A DNA stretch of 64,000 bases from an uncultured Hyphomicrobiales bacterium (lineage in GTDB: Bacteria; Pseudomonadota; Alphaproteobacteria; Rhizobiales; Xanthobacteraceae), in the NCBI GenBank assembly GCA_903878085.1, contig CAIRGJ010000036.1, forward strand, positions 62,001 through 126,000, written 5' to 3'. Positions 53,878 through 62,889 of the stretch are shown here, one piece after another (the stretch's first letter is position 1; the number at the start of each line of letters is the position of its first letter). Position numbers and translations under genes: made by a program. Under the pieces are notes generated by a model. It made no database searches. It had not been told where the DNA came from and was given only the letters and a program-made list of their open reading frames with translations.

Positions 53878-56800
53878 TCGTCGTCTTTCCCGCCAGTGAC
53901 CGCTTTCACTTCGGCCAGAAGGTCCCCGAATTTGCTGTAATTGACCTTCACACCGTCACCGAGATTCAAGCTGATCTTCTGATCCGAAAAATGCTTCAGC
54001 TTCTCATCGAAGATGAGTAATTCGGTCTGCTTCTTTTTAAGATCGTCTTGCTCTTTCTGCAATTTCTTGCGCTGGCTAGTGCTGGACGCTTTTCCTTTGT
54101 CGGCTTCGATCTGTTCGATCCTGCTGCCGACCTGGCCTTGTAGTGGAATCACATACTCTGTCCGCATGCGCGCCAGGGTACCTTCGTTGTAGCGATGAAG
54201 GTATACAAGGCACTGAAAAGCCCGCTGTTTGCCGCTGCAAAAAAGCCAATAAATAGGACGTTTCTTATATGCAGCGAGGTGATGTTTGTAGAAGCCACCA
54301 GCGAGATATTTGCGTATCGCGGCGATCGGTGACTCGCCATTATTGGTTCCAAGTCCGTCGGCAATAAACTTCACGTTCTCCTGCAAAGACTCTGGAGAGA
54401 ACGTGCAATTGATGAAATCGGCCAAACGATCCGTTGCGTCGTCAATCATTCCCCAATCGGTATCCAGCAATGGAACGATGCCATCGCTATCGGCTTCAAA
54501 CTTTGTGTAGGCAGCGCTGTCGAACCCGTCGTTTCCATTAGAAGCGTAAACTAGGCCGGGCCTGTCCAGACTGAAGCGCCCCATTACACATCCCATGAAA
54601 TAGGACATGAATTCGCGCACCGTGTCGCTTCGCATGCGATCTTCCCGATCAACCTCAGAAAGATCGTCGTCGTATCGGTAAAACGGATTGTTATTTATCG
54701 TTATCTGGTTGAGGGGGACGTCCGGCAGCAAATCATTGGCTAGGCCGTAAATATCGATAAACAACCGGTTATTAGACTCCTCTAATTTTTGCATCTCCAC
54801 GGTACGAGCACGCCACTCGGCGCGCATACAATTATAGGCATCGACAATAGACCTGGCCCCATTGACCAGCGGTGAAGATGCAAATCCCCAGGAAGTTTCG
54901 AACAAATCCCAATCTGCAGAAGATATCTCTAGTAGATCTTTCGCGTTCGTGATCGCGGTCTGGTTCTTGAAATTTGGTGACAGAGGTAGCTTCTTGAACT
55001 CGCCAATCCCATAGTGCATTGATGGACTTAACAAGGACAAAAAATACGTTCCGACCGTTGAATTAGCGAAAGCCAGCAACGACATCGGATCTTCGTTATC
55101 ATTAAAGGCAGCCATCGTTATGCTCGTGAACGCAAACCCTTCGGAATGCAGTCGAGCGGAAAACGAAGACGTAGAAATGTCTGACCAATTTATTCCTGGC
55201 TTAAAGAACAGGTCGGTGCTGATGATATATCGTGACCAGTGATCACCGGTTCGTTCGGTAATGGCGGACTTAGGTGCGTCGCCATTATCTTTCCAATTTA
55301 CGACAGCCTCTTTGTTGCTTGACCACTTTCGATATGGGCCGCCGTTAAGACAAGGATACCAAGTCTTATCGGATGTATCTGAGGGACCTTTTGCGGAGAA
55401 CTCAATATCGTCTGCCGGAACTTCAAACCATTGACGAAGGAATTTCGCGTTATCGCCAATCGCCATTCCCTTTTTTACAACATATGTTTCAGCGACGCCG
55501 TCATACTCAAACGCTTTCAGCGCCTCGGGGATGGCCCAATAAACGATTGGACTCCCGCCAATTCCTTTGAACGTCTCCTCAGAGGCATAGAAACGAAGGC
55601 GGCAATCCAACTGAGCAATCGCCTGACGGAAAGACTCCTTTTTTTGAGCCTCTGAAATTCCATCTATAAGCCGCAGGTAGTTGCCGTTGAAATTTGGAAT
55701 GCGACACTTTTTCAAAACAAAAGCTGTCGTTGAAACGACTTCACCACTGATGCTGTCGAATGCGCGCGAGCCCAGATGGGCCATGCTAGAAATTGTGTTG
55801 TTCTTCAGCAATTTTGCGCGCAATCCCTCATAGGATGAAATGAACATCCAGCTTTGCATCGTGATCATCGCTACGGTCCCGTGGTCCGCTGCGAAAGCGA
55901 GATTCCGCTCGATGAACATCGCAAAGAGATCGGCCTTACTATCTGGATACTCCCTGCTTGCGTATGACTTAAGGCTGGCGTTCATGCCTTTCGCGCCCAT
56001 GTACGGCGGGTTCGCAACAACACAGTCGTACTTGCCGCTCAGTATTCGAGCTTGGCGCACCAACCGTTCAAGTTGGTCCCGAGCTTCTATTTGAAGATTG
56101 CGTCGTAGCAGGTCTCTGCTGATTGGTTTAGCGATTGCCGTGTCGAGCAACGGCAAGATACTTAAGATGCTTGCGGGTACGTTGATCAGAGATCCGATCG
56201 TTCCCGCGTCAACGAACAAATTAACGATCGCAGAAATCGCCTTCCGAACCGGCCCCCCATAATCATGGCTACTTAGAGTGGGCTCAGGAATGGTTTCTGG
56301 GATCAAATCGTCGCTTGGAACAAGATCATAGCGCCCTTCCTCGAACAGCAGCGCGTCCGCCAACTTAGCGGAATCCAGGGAGGAACTGTCATCGAAACAA
56401 AGGACATTGAGTAACGGCGGATCTGCCAAAATTGTTCGATCGTCAGCGCGAGCCTTCATCAATAATGAGAAGCCAGACAATTGCGCAGCTCGATTATCAA
56501 TATCGAGTCCAAAAAGATTTTTCGTGAGAATGCTTCGTACAGCCTCCTTTTTCGTGTACCCGCACTCCAAATACATTGCGAGGAAAAGGTCATACGCCTC
56601 TGCAACGATGTGACCAGAACCCACAGCCGGGTCTAAGAAAGTTATGGTATCCGGCTTGAGATCTGTTGGTCTCGCCTCCATCAGGGCCAGAACATCTCCC
56701 GTTTGAACCGCAGGCGGCAAATAGTAGTCCATGAGGCTGCGGAGCGAACTGGTTGGGCGGCTCGCGAGCCATTGTGCTCCAACGCTGTTTTGAACTAAAT

Positions 56801-57539
56801 ATTTAACGATCCAGTTTGGCGTAAAAAGCTGAGTGGCTGCGGGAATGTCGGCGCTGGCAACGACCTTGCCGATGACCTCGTCCTTCTTCTCCGAGATGTA
56901 GAACTGGTACAGCCAGCCGATAACCTCGACCTCTCTCCAGTCGTCTTCGTCGATTCCGTCGATTAGCTTTCGGATGAGGGAGTCTGAGTGAAGCAGGTTG
57001 TCCGGGAGCAGCAGTTCAGTTTCGTCGTCGATGCGCTCGAACAGGAACGGCATCGCCTTGTGCAGCGCATTGCATTGGGCGGTGAGCAGAAGGCGATAAA
57101 GCTCGCTTTCCCTGTTTCCTTCCAGCTTCAGGTCGATCGCCATGTCCTTCTTTAGGCCAGGCAAGTCGACGTGTTCGGCATGCTCAAGGATTTCCGGGGT
57201 CTGCTTGCCCTCTGGATGGCTCAAAACCCGGTAGCCGTGGTCCAAGTATTCGTGGAGCTCCATAAAGCGGATCGCAACCAAGCGGTTGAACCATGTGTAG
57301 GCCAGCGCCTCCATGGTCTTTTCGAACCCATCCCTTTCGACGCGCGCCTCAAGCTTTTTACGTTTGTCGGCAACCGCGCGAGGATGATCACGCCCCGCGA
57401 TTACGGCTACATCCCCACGGACAACTGCCGGTTCGATTTTCGAAGCAGTCAGTCCGTAAAATGCGGCGCGGTCCGTCATCGCCTGGATGAAATCGCGGCG
57501 AGCCTCCGGAGCGTAAGTCTTGAGCTTATTGCGGTTCAT
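53874..57539 (-). CDS. pglX: PglX (BrxX): adenine-specific DNA methyltransferase of type I BREX
   Basis: A 1221-residue methyltransferase that marks host DNA at a non-palindromic site so that BREX can tell self from phage. The N-terminus NRNKLKTYAPEARRDFIQ is typical. SAM motif I is DPAVGSGH at 303-310 (Val where Cys is more common) and the catalytic motif IV is NPPY at 510-513 (ANPPYMGAKG). The C-terminal part, with target recognition and then a coiled coil (LQKEQDDLKKKQTELL), is more AT-rich than the neighbouring genes. The start could also be the GTG at 57548, which overlaps the last base of brxC. Confidence 0.96.
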   Translation of the reverse strand: MNRNKLKTYAPEARRDFIQAMTDRAAFYGLTASKIEPAVVRGDVAVIAGRDHPRAVADKRKKLEARVERDGFEKTMEALAYTWFNRLVAIRFMELHEYLDHGYRVLSHPEGKQTPEILEHAEHVDLPGLKKDMAIDLKLEGNRESELYRLLLTAQCNALHKAMPFLFERIDDETELLLPDNLLHSDSLIRKLIDGIDEDDWREVEVIGWLYQFYISEKKDEVIGKVVASADIPAATQLFTPNWIVKYLVQNSVGAQWLASRPTSSLRSLMDYYLPPAVQTGDVLALMEARPTDLKPDTITFLDPAVGSGHIVAEAYDLFLAMYLECGYTKKEAVRSILTKNLFGLDIDNRAAQLSGFSLLMKARADDRTILADPPLLNVLCFDDSSSLDSAKLADALLFEEGRYDLVPSDDLIPETIPEPTLSSHDYGGPVRKAISAIVNLFVDAGTIGSLINVPASILSILPLLDTAIAKPISRDLLRRNLQIEARDQLERLVRQARILSGKYDCVVANPPYMGAKGMNASLKSYASREYPDSKADLFAMFIERNLAFAADHGTVAMITMQSWMFISSYEGLRAKLLKNNTISSMAHLGSRAFDSISGEVVSTTAFVLKKCRIPNFNGNYLRLIDGISEAQKKESFRQAIAQLDCRLRFYASEETFKGIGGSPIVYWAIPEALKAFEYDGVAETYVVKKGMAIGDNAKFLRQWFEVPADDIEFSAKGPSDTSDKTWYPCLNGGPYRKWSSNKEAVVNWKDNGDAPKSAITERTGDHWSRYIISTDLFFKPGINWSDISTSSFSARLHSEGFAFTSITMAAFNDNEDPMSLLAFANSTVGTYFLSLLSPSMHYGIGEFKKLPLSPNFKNQTAITNAKDLLEISSADWDLFETSWGFASSPLVNGARSIVDAYNCMRAEWRARTVEMQKLEESNNRLFIDIYGLANDLLPDVPLNQITINNNPFYRYDDDLSEVDREDRMRSDTVREFMSYFMGCVMGRFSLDRPGLVYASNGNDGFDSAAYTKFEADSDGIVPLLDTDWGMIDDATDRLADFINCTFSPESLQENVKFIADGLGTNNGESPIAAIRKYLAGGFYKHHLAAYKKRPIYWLFCSGKQRAFQCLVYLHRYNEGTLARMRTEYVIPLQGQVGSRIEQIEADKGKASSTSQRKKLQKEQDDLKKKQTELLIFDEKLKHFSDQKISLNLGDGVKVNYSKFGDLLAEVKAVTGGKDDE

Positions 57540-57547
57540 GCTGGCCA

Positions 57548-60500
57548 CTACCGAATCTGAATGCGTTCGTTCTTGGCCAAAGCGTCTTCGAGTTCATCCC
57601 GAAGAGCGCCGAGAAACCGGTTCACGTCGTCTTTCGTCTCCAGGTATGTGACCTCGACCAGATCAGCTGGTTTGACGATCCTCTGTTTTTTCACCTTGGG
57701 AGGCGCTACAGGCGGGCCGCCCGGCCCCCCCGGCGGAACCACTGCGGGAGCCTTGCGGAGGAACTCCTCAATCCGCCCCTGGGCAAGGTCGAACTCCTTG
57801 ACGGCCTCGCCTTCGGCCTGGGTGATGTGAGCCAGGCTTTCCTGCTTCTCAACTTGAGACCCGAGCAACTCAAGCGGCTTCAGGCACGTGGCTCGGAGAA
57901 CCACATCGGCATTGGCTGTGGCGAGATCGGTATTGAGCGTTTTGACGTAGCCGTCGATCTTGACGATTGCCTGGGCGCGTCGTTCGGCCAGCAATGACGA
58001 ATTGACCGCATCGACAACGCCGATCAGGGCATCGACCTCCTTGATAAGCTTGTACGGGCTCTTTGCCTCCAAAATTTCCCGCATCCGGATCAATGCGGGG
58101 CCGGCCTTTTCGTCCTTCCCCAGTTCCAGTCGGTTTAACTGGAACGCTGCATGCGACTTCCGTAGTCGTTCCCAGGCCGGCTTCTGATGATTGTAAAAGT
58201 GGTCGAGTTCGTGAAACTGCTCGCCGACTTCCAGGAGATCCGACTTCAGTCCGTTGAATCGTTCGACGAATTTTCGGCTGTCGGTATCGGCAAGCAATGG
58301 GCCTATCAGCGCCAGCGCATCACCAATCTCGCTGCCGCCGGGATAGTTTCCCGTATCGGCGAGCTGTCGGTAGCCACCGAGCGCCACCTGCCATTCCCTG
58401 ATCTTCGCCTGCAGGTAGATGAACAAAGCGTCTTCGCCGTCCGGGCCCATTTCTGCGAACAGTTCTTTTCCAAGGCTGCGGGCGTCCTGGATGGACTTGG
58501 GATCAGCCGTCTCGCGCTTACGCACGACGATCTTGCGGCGCTTCGCCGGCGTCGTGATGGCGTCGTAGACCTTGTCAATCGGCAGCAACGAAGCGTCCAT
58601 CATCAGGTTGACCTCGCCCAACACAATGAGGCGGGCCAACAGCAGCAAAACCTCGTCCTCGGGCCAGCCGTACGGCCGAATCGAGTACCGCTTCTCCAGC
58701 ATGTCGTGCAGCACGACCTGCTGGCTCTTCATCGAGCTGAGATGCAGGTAGGTACGAAGATCCTCGATCGCCTCGGGATTGTTCTCGCCGGCCTGGAGGT
58801 GAGCTGTTTCCTTTGCGGTGTCGTTGCTACGCAGGATGGCCTGGAGCTCTTTCAGCGGCTCCGCCGAGAGGTTCTTCAGGTAGCTCATCTTGTTGAAGGT
58901 GTTTTGGACGAGGTACTCCAAGACTTCGCTCAAGGCTGCCGATGGCGTCGATGCCTTGATCTTCAACGGCTGACCAGCCACGAAATATTCGCCTGAGGCC
59001 AGCATCTCGCCGAGCAGAACGGTTAGCCGGTCCCGCCGGGCATTATTCTCCTCCGAGCAATCACGAAGGATTCGCTTGGTGGACTCGGACAGAGTGCCGT
59101 CGTTTTTCTTGAGGAGATATTTCTTGGTTTGCTGGTAGGTTTGAAGCTCTCTGCCCAGCCCCTCGTCGTTGCCAAGCCGGATAATGACGCAACCATCTTC
59201 CGCGGTGCTGTCGAGCAGTGCTTTCACCTTGTCGTAGAGATCATAGCCGTCCGCCATCGGCGTGATTACAGACACCGAAAGCGCCGAGTCCCTCGGATTG
59301 CCGACATAGGCGTGGTCGCAGCGGCGATTGAAGTCGAAATCCATCTTATTGGCGGAGAAACGGTGCTTGCGTTGTCCCTTCAAGACGTCTTCGAAAATGA
59401 TCTCACCGAGCAGCTTCGCCTGCTCACCGCTCGACAGGTCGACGTTCTTAATTTCCTTGTTGATGTCGCGCTCTTCGTTGGTCAGGAAGGTGTAGACGTC
59501 CCCGTTCCTGCTGATGAGCGTTTGCTTCTCCAGGCGCCCTAGGCTCTCCTCGATGTGCCGCCGCAGCGCGATGCGGTCGCCGTCCATTTGGTCGAGGCAG
59601 AGCGTGACCAGATTGTCGACGTTGCCCTTCATTTCCTCCACATAACGGATGAGGAACAGAACCTGGAGCAACTTGATGTCGGTCGGCTGAAGGCTCGGAT
59701 TGGAGCCGGCCTGGTCGATCGTCTTCTTCACAACGGTGTCGAGGAAGCTCTCGATAGACGGGTAGAAATCGTAGAGCGGCACCAGGATGCCGACTTCCTT
59801 CTGTGAGGCTGTCTTTGCTGCGGACTGGAAGGCGTCCAGCATCGAACGCTCGCCTCGCGCCAGGTGTAAGCCAGTGGCGCCGGCCTTCCGGATGGATTCA
59901 AAGATCTTCTGGATCAACTGGAACTGGTACGGAGCAAACGGGTAGTTCTTGACGAAGTCGACGCTGTCCCTGAAGGGACGGAACGTCATCCCGCAATCCT
60001 TGAAGGTAAGCTGGTTCTTGAGGATGTCGCCCTTGGCGATAAATTCGCCTTCGAGACCGGCCTTCACTTCCGGAAGCTTTGCCAACAGCCTGGACTGAAT
60101 GACCTCGTCGACGTTAGCGCTGGAAAGCGACAGCGGCGGGAAAAACCGGCCCTGGATCTTCGAAAAATCTTGCTTCTTGGCCCGGCTCATGTCGCCGAGT
60201 ACGGCGTCCATGTCTTCCTGCGACGTCACGACCACCCAAGCCCGGCGCCGGCAAACCGTGCCCAACTCCTCCGTGATGGTCTGGAGGTTGAGCATCAGAT
60301 GGGAGTCGGTGCCGATGAACTGGCCAACCTCGTCCACCAGGAAGACGATACGCTGAAGCGGGCCCTTCGAATCCAGGTACTCCTTGACCCACTTGCAGAA
60401 GTTTTCGACCGAGATCGAGAAGTTGTTCTCCGCGCCTTCGATCCAGCGGACACTGGTCGCCTCACTCTGTCCCAGCGTTTCGCAGAGCGCCTTGACGACC

Positions 60501-61147
60501 TCGTCCTGGTTGAATTCGTAGGCGTCTCGTTCGGCGAGCCAGTCGTTGCCGGTATGCTTCTTGTAGGCATCCTGGAAGGCCGCAAATTTTCCCTTCCCGT
60601 CGAGATACCGCTCCATGTGGGCAATGTGCGGGTGATCGCCGCTGTACCCCTGGAGTTCGTTGAGAACCTTGAGAAAGACCCGCAGGATCAGGTCGCGGCC
60701 GGTCTCGTTGCCGTGGGCCGCCTTGCTGTCGATGTTGAAGAGAATGACGTCGGTGTTTCCGGTGACCACCGCCCGCTTGATGTCGGCATAGAGAACCGCA
60801 TCCTTGACCTTGCTGGAGAAGAAATCGACCGCCTGCTTGCTCTCACCGTTGTGCGTGTGAACCCGGTTCCGGAGCAGATAGGACAGCACCTTCAGGAAGT
60901 GGGATTTGCCGGAGCCGAAGAACCCGGAAATCCACACGCCCATCTTGCCGCCAGGATCGGACGCTTTGCCCTGATCGACGGACTCAAGATACCAGGAGAT
61001 GAACTTGCTGAAATGCAGGTCCAATTCCTGAGTGATGACGAATTCGTCGAGCTCCTGCCATACGGACGAGTCGTCAAGCTGGTCCGCTTTCACGACACCG
61101 TTGATTGGCCGGAAGATATCTCGTTCAAAGAGGTTCTTGATAAGCAT
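57548..61147 (-). CDS. brxC: BrxC: large P-loop ATPase of type I BREX
   Basis: A 1199-residue DUF499/AAA-type protein, the scaffold of the BREX complex. It begins LIKNLFERDIFRPINGVVKAD. Walker A is GFFGSGKS at 75-82, followed by typical BrxC blocks (VVTGNTDVILFNIDSKA; RIVFLVDEVGQFIG, Walker B). The C-terminal region has a Pro/Gly-rich hinge (PAVVPPGGPGGPPVAPP) and a charged end (DELEDALAKNERIQIR). It starts 12 bp after brxB and ends where pglX begins. Confidence 0.96.
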   Translation of the reverse strand: MLIKNLFERDIFRPINGVVKADQLDDSSVWQELDEFVITQELDLHFSKFISWYLESVDQGKASDPGGKMGVWISGFFGSGKSHFLKVLSYLLRNRVHTHNGESKQAVDFFSSKVKDAVLYADIKRAVVTGNTDVILFNIDSKAAHGNETGRDLILRVFLKVLNELQGYSGDHPHIAHMERYLDGKGKFAAFQDAYKKHTGNDWLAERDAYEFNQDEVVKALCETLGQSEATSVRWIEGAENNFSISVENFCKWVKEYLDSKGPLQRIVFLVDEVGQFIGTDSHLMLNLQTITEELGTVCRRRAWVVVTSQEDMDAVLGDMSRAKKQDFSKIQGRFFPPLSLSSANVDEVIQSRLLAKLPEVKAGLEGEFIAKGDILKNQLTFKDCGMTFRPFRDSVDFVKNYPFAPYQFQLIQKIFESIRKAGATGLHLARGERSMLDAFQSAAKTASQKEVGILVPLYDFYPSIESFLDTVVKKTIDQAGSNPSLQPTDIKLLQVLFLIRYVEEMKGNVDNLVTLCLDQMDGDRIALRRHIEESLGRLEKQTLISRNGDVYTFLTNEERDINKEIKNVDLSSGEQAKLLGEIIFEDVLKGQRKHRFSANKMDFDFNRRCDHAYVGNPRDSALSVSVITPMADGYDLYDKVKALLDSTAEDGCVIIRLGNDEGLGRELQTYQQTKKYLLKKNDGTLSESTKRILRDCSEENNARRDRLTVLLGEMLASGEYFVAGQPLKIKASTPSAALSEVLEYLVQNTFNKMSYLKNLSAEPLKELQAILRSNDTAKETAHLQAGENNPEAIEDLRTYLHLSSMKSQQVVLHDMLEKRYSIRPYGWPEDEVLLLLARLIVLGEVNLMMDASLLPIDKVYDAITTPAKRRKIVVRKRETADPKSIQDARSLGKELFAEMGPDGEDALFIYLQAKIREWQVALGGYRQLADTGNYPGGSEIGDALALIGPLLADTDSRKFVERFNGLKSDLLEVGEQFHELDHFYNHQKPAWERLRKSHAAFQLNRLELGKDEKAGPALIRMREILEAKSPYKLIKEVDALIGVVDAVNSSLLAERRAQAIVKIDGYVKTLNTDLATANADVVLRATCLKPLELLGSQVEKQESLAHITQAEGEAVKEFDLAQGRIEEFLRKAPAVVPPGGPGGPPVAPPKVKKQRIVKPADLVEVTYLETKDDVNRFLGALRDELEDALAKNERIQIR

Positions 61148-61159
61148 GACAGCCTCGAC

Positions 61160-61735
61160 CTACGGGACCAGCTTGAACGCGCGGTAATAGTTGTTGCTCT
61201 TCAGTTTGCCGAACAGACGCAAGGACTGCCCGTCGTAGCGTCCCGGGTAAAATAGGAGCAGCGGCGTATTGCCCATGATGGGCTGCAGATTGTTCAGCAA
61301 CGAATGGGTGCGAAGCAGCGGCCAGACCAGGCCGGCTCCAGACGCGATGATCAGATCGTGTTCTGCCGGCTGGGCGGCTTCCGCGAACGGCATGCTCAAC
61401 TTCGATTCGTGCAGCGGTCCGGACAGGGCCTTCTTCAGCGCCTGGTCCCCCTTCGCCCGCTGAAGTTCGATGGCCTTATCGAGCAGGTTCCGGCCGCGAA
61501 GGTGATCCAGCATGAAATCGAACAGATCGATGTGCTTCGCGCGCATTCCGTGACGCTGCGTCGGGATGTGGAGGAGCAGCGTCCGGAGGAAGTCGCGGAC
61601 GCGGAGCTCATCTTCCGGGGGATAGTCGAAGATGTAGAAGGCGATCTCGTTGCCGATGCCCGAGCCACTGAGGAATTCGTCCGAGACGATCCTTGGCATG
61701 ATCTTGTTCAATCGTTCGCTGAGAGGCCCACTCAT
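61160..61735 (-). CDS. brxB: BrxB (DUF1788) of type I BREX
   Basis: A 191-residue BREX protein of the DUF1788 family. It starts MSGPLSERLNKIMPRIVSDEFL and has the conserved block IAFYIFDYPPEDELRVRDFLRTLL, then GLVWPLLRTHSLLNNLQPIMGNTPLLLFYPG, and ends with the conserved YYRAFKLVP. Its role in the complex is structural or unknown. The ATG at 61735 overlaps the brxA stop by 4 bp (ATGA); the frame is open to 61789, but that extension lies inside brxA and has no ribosome-binding site. Confidence 0.93.
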   Translation of the reverse strand: MSGPLSERLNKIMPRIVSDEFLSGSGIGNEIAFYIFDYPPEDELRVRDFLRTLLLHIPTQRHGMRAKHIDLFDFMLDHLRGRNLLDKAIELQRAKGDQALKKALSGPLHESKLSMPFAEAAQPAEHDLIIASGAGLVWPLLRTHSLLNNLQPIMGNTPLLLFYPGRYDGQSLRLFGKLKSNNYYRAFKLVP

Positions 61736-62343
61736 GGCGCGACCTGCAAGCAGCGGAGAACGTAATCCTCGCGATTGGCCTTGAGGCATTGAACGACCTG
61801 GTCCGCGATATGGACGGTCTGAAGTTTGAGACTGCGGGTGTTTTCAATGTATCCGGCTTGCGCCAACATCTGGAAAACCGAGGATCGTATCCTTAGACGG
61901 GTTTCTTCTGTCCACGCCGGCATCAGCGGATCGCGTTCGCGGCAGCCATCCAGGTAGTCGGAGAACATATTGTTCGAAATCGTCTTGCCAAACCGCCGGT
62001 ACTGATCAGCGACGACCATGCCCAAAAAGTCGCCGAGTAAAGGACTTTGCTTGACGGCCGCCGCAAAGATCGCGTGCGTTGCCACCGAACCTTTTCCGTC
62101 GCGGACCAACTTCCACATATCCGGGCCCATCGTCTCAAGGCGAGATCTGATGAGCTTTGCGAGCCGCTGCGCGGTCGCCGGATTTCGCGTTTGAAGGATG
62201 TTGCGCTCTACGATCGCTTTGACCCAGCCTTCGGCATCAATCTTGTGAAGCAACAGGTCGGCGATGCGGCGGCTCTCGGTCACCTTCAAAGAGCCTGCTG
62301 TTATGTCGGCGCGATACCTAGGACCGACTTTCTGATTTGGCAT
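61732..62343 (-). CDS. brxA: BrxA (DUF1819) of type I BREX
   Basis: A 203-residue small BREX protein that binds DNA in characterised homologues. Conserved blocks: YRADITAGSLKVTESRRIADLLL at the N-terminus and WKLVRDGKGSVATHAIFAAAVKQSPLLGDFLG in the middle, with a winged-helix-like C-terminal part (RSSVFQMLAQAGYIENTRSLKL). The frame is open to an ATG at 62487, but the ATG at 62343 is preceded by AGAGGATGAA and gives the normal family length of about 200 residues. It is the first core BREX gene. Confidence 0.92.
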   Translation of the reverse strand: MPNQKVGPRYRADITAGSLKVTESRRIADLLLHKIDAEGWVKAIVERNILQTRNPATAQRLAKLIRSRLETMGPDMWKLVRDGKGSVATHAIFAAAVKQSPLLGDFLGMVVADQYRRFGKTISNNMFSDYLDGCRERDPLMPAWTEETRLRIRSSVFQMLAQAGYIENTRSLKLQTVHIADQVVQCLKANREDYVLRCLQVAP

Positions 62344-62487
62344 TTCATCCTCTGCCGCAGCGGCCCCAGTACCGAGCGTATAGCTAGGCGTTTCTTCGTC
62401 GATCAAACCCGATTGATCGGAAAGCGTCAGAGTCGCCGACAGGGCCGGGAATAGCCGTTCGTCGACGTTGTCGTAGATAGTCGGCAT
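62344..62487 (-). pseudogene. Short coding remnant in frame with brxA, similar to the N-terminus of PLD/helicase defence proteins
   Basis: In frame upstream of brxA, an ATG at 62487 opens 48 codons beginning MPTIYDNVDERLFPALSATL. From memory, this is very close to the start of phospholipase-D-domain SNF2-type helicases of defence islands, which begin like MPTIYDNIE and continue into RADFCVGYFNLRGW. Here the similarity stops after TLTLSD and an unrelated acidic stretch (EETPSYTLGTGAAAAEDE) runs into brxA. It may be a deletion scar of a lost helicase gene, or a longer BrxA N-terminus if translated. Confidence 0.4.
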
Positions 62488-62519
62488 CTGCGGCTTCGGC
62501 TCCCCTACCGAGATTCAAG

Positions 62520-62708
62520 TTATTTGGTCCGTTTCGTCTTCCGCCTCTTGAGCCATTCGGCGACTGCCACCTCGACGCATTCGTAGGCTTTCTTGTCCTC
62601 GGCGAGCGCTGCCATCTTCAGCTCCTTCAGGATCGTCGGATCCATGAAGGTGGTGAGTTGGCGCCGGCCGTCGTCGCGAGGTGGGGTCTTCTTTTCAGCC
62701 TTGGACAT
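62520..62708 (-). CDS. Ribbon-helix-helix-type small protein upstream of BREX
   Basis: A 62-residue basic protein. The central part, RQLTTFMDPTILKELKMAALAEDKKAYECVEVAVAEWL, has the beta-strand plus two-helix pattern of ribbon-helix-helix DNA-binding proteins (strand about 16-21, helices about 23-35 and 40-53). It ends in a Lys/Arg-rich tail. The ATG at 62708 has GGAGAAG at the right distance; the upstream open frame to 62750 is AT-rich leader. It is the promoter-proximal gene of the BREX run and a natural candidate for its transcriptional repressor. A palindrome lies about 95 bp upstream. Confidence 0.82.
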   Translation of the reverse strand: MSKAEKKTPPRDDGRRQLTTFMDPTILKELKMAALAEDKKAYECVEVAVAEWLKRRKTKRTK

Positions 62709-62800
62709 GGCTTCTCCAATATTTCTGACGGCTAACACTCTGCACCACAAATGGATTTTGCAAAGGCACCCCGGCTACCATCCACATTATTTTAGTCCTA

Positions 62801-62820
62801 AAAACATTCTAGAATATTTT
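62801..62820. promoter_or_regulatory. AT-rich palindrome, candidate BREX operator
   Basis: AAAACATTCTAGAATATTTT is symmetrical except at one base pair, with a perfect ATTCTAGAAT core (62806-62815). It lies in the most AT-rich stretch of the region, between the RHH gene and the divergent gene at 62890. A -10-like TAAAAT follows on the minus strand. It is a plausible site for the RHH protein. Confidence 0.45.
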
Positions 62821-62889
62821 TGTTGACTCGTTTAAGCGATAAGGACAGAGAAGAACAGAACAAGAACGTAGCTGTGAGTGATCTGCGTC

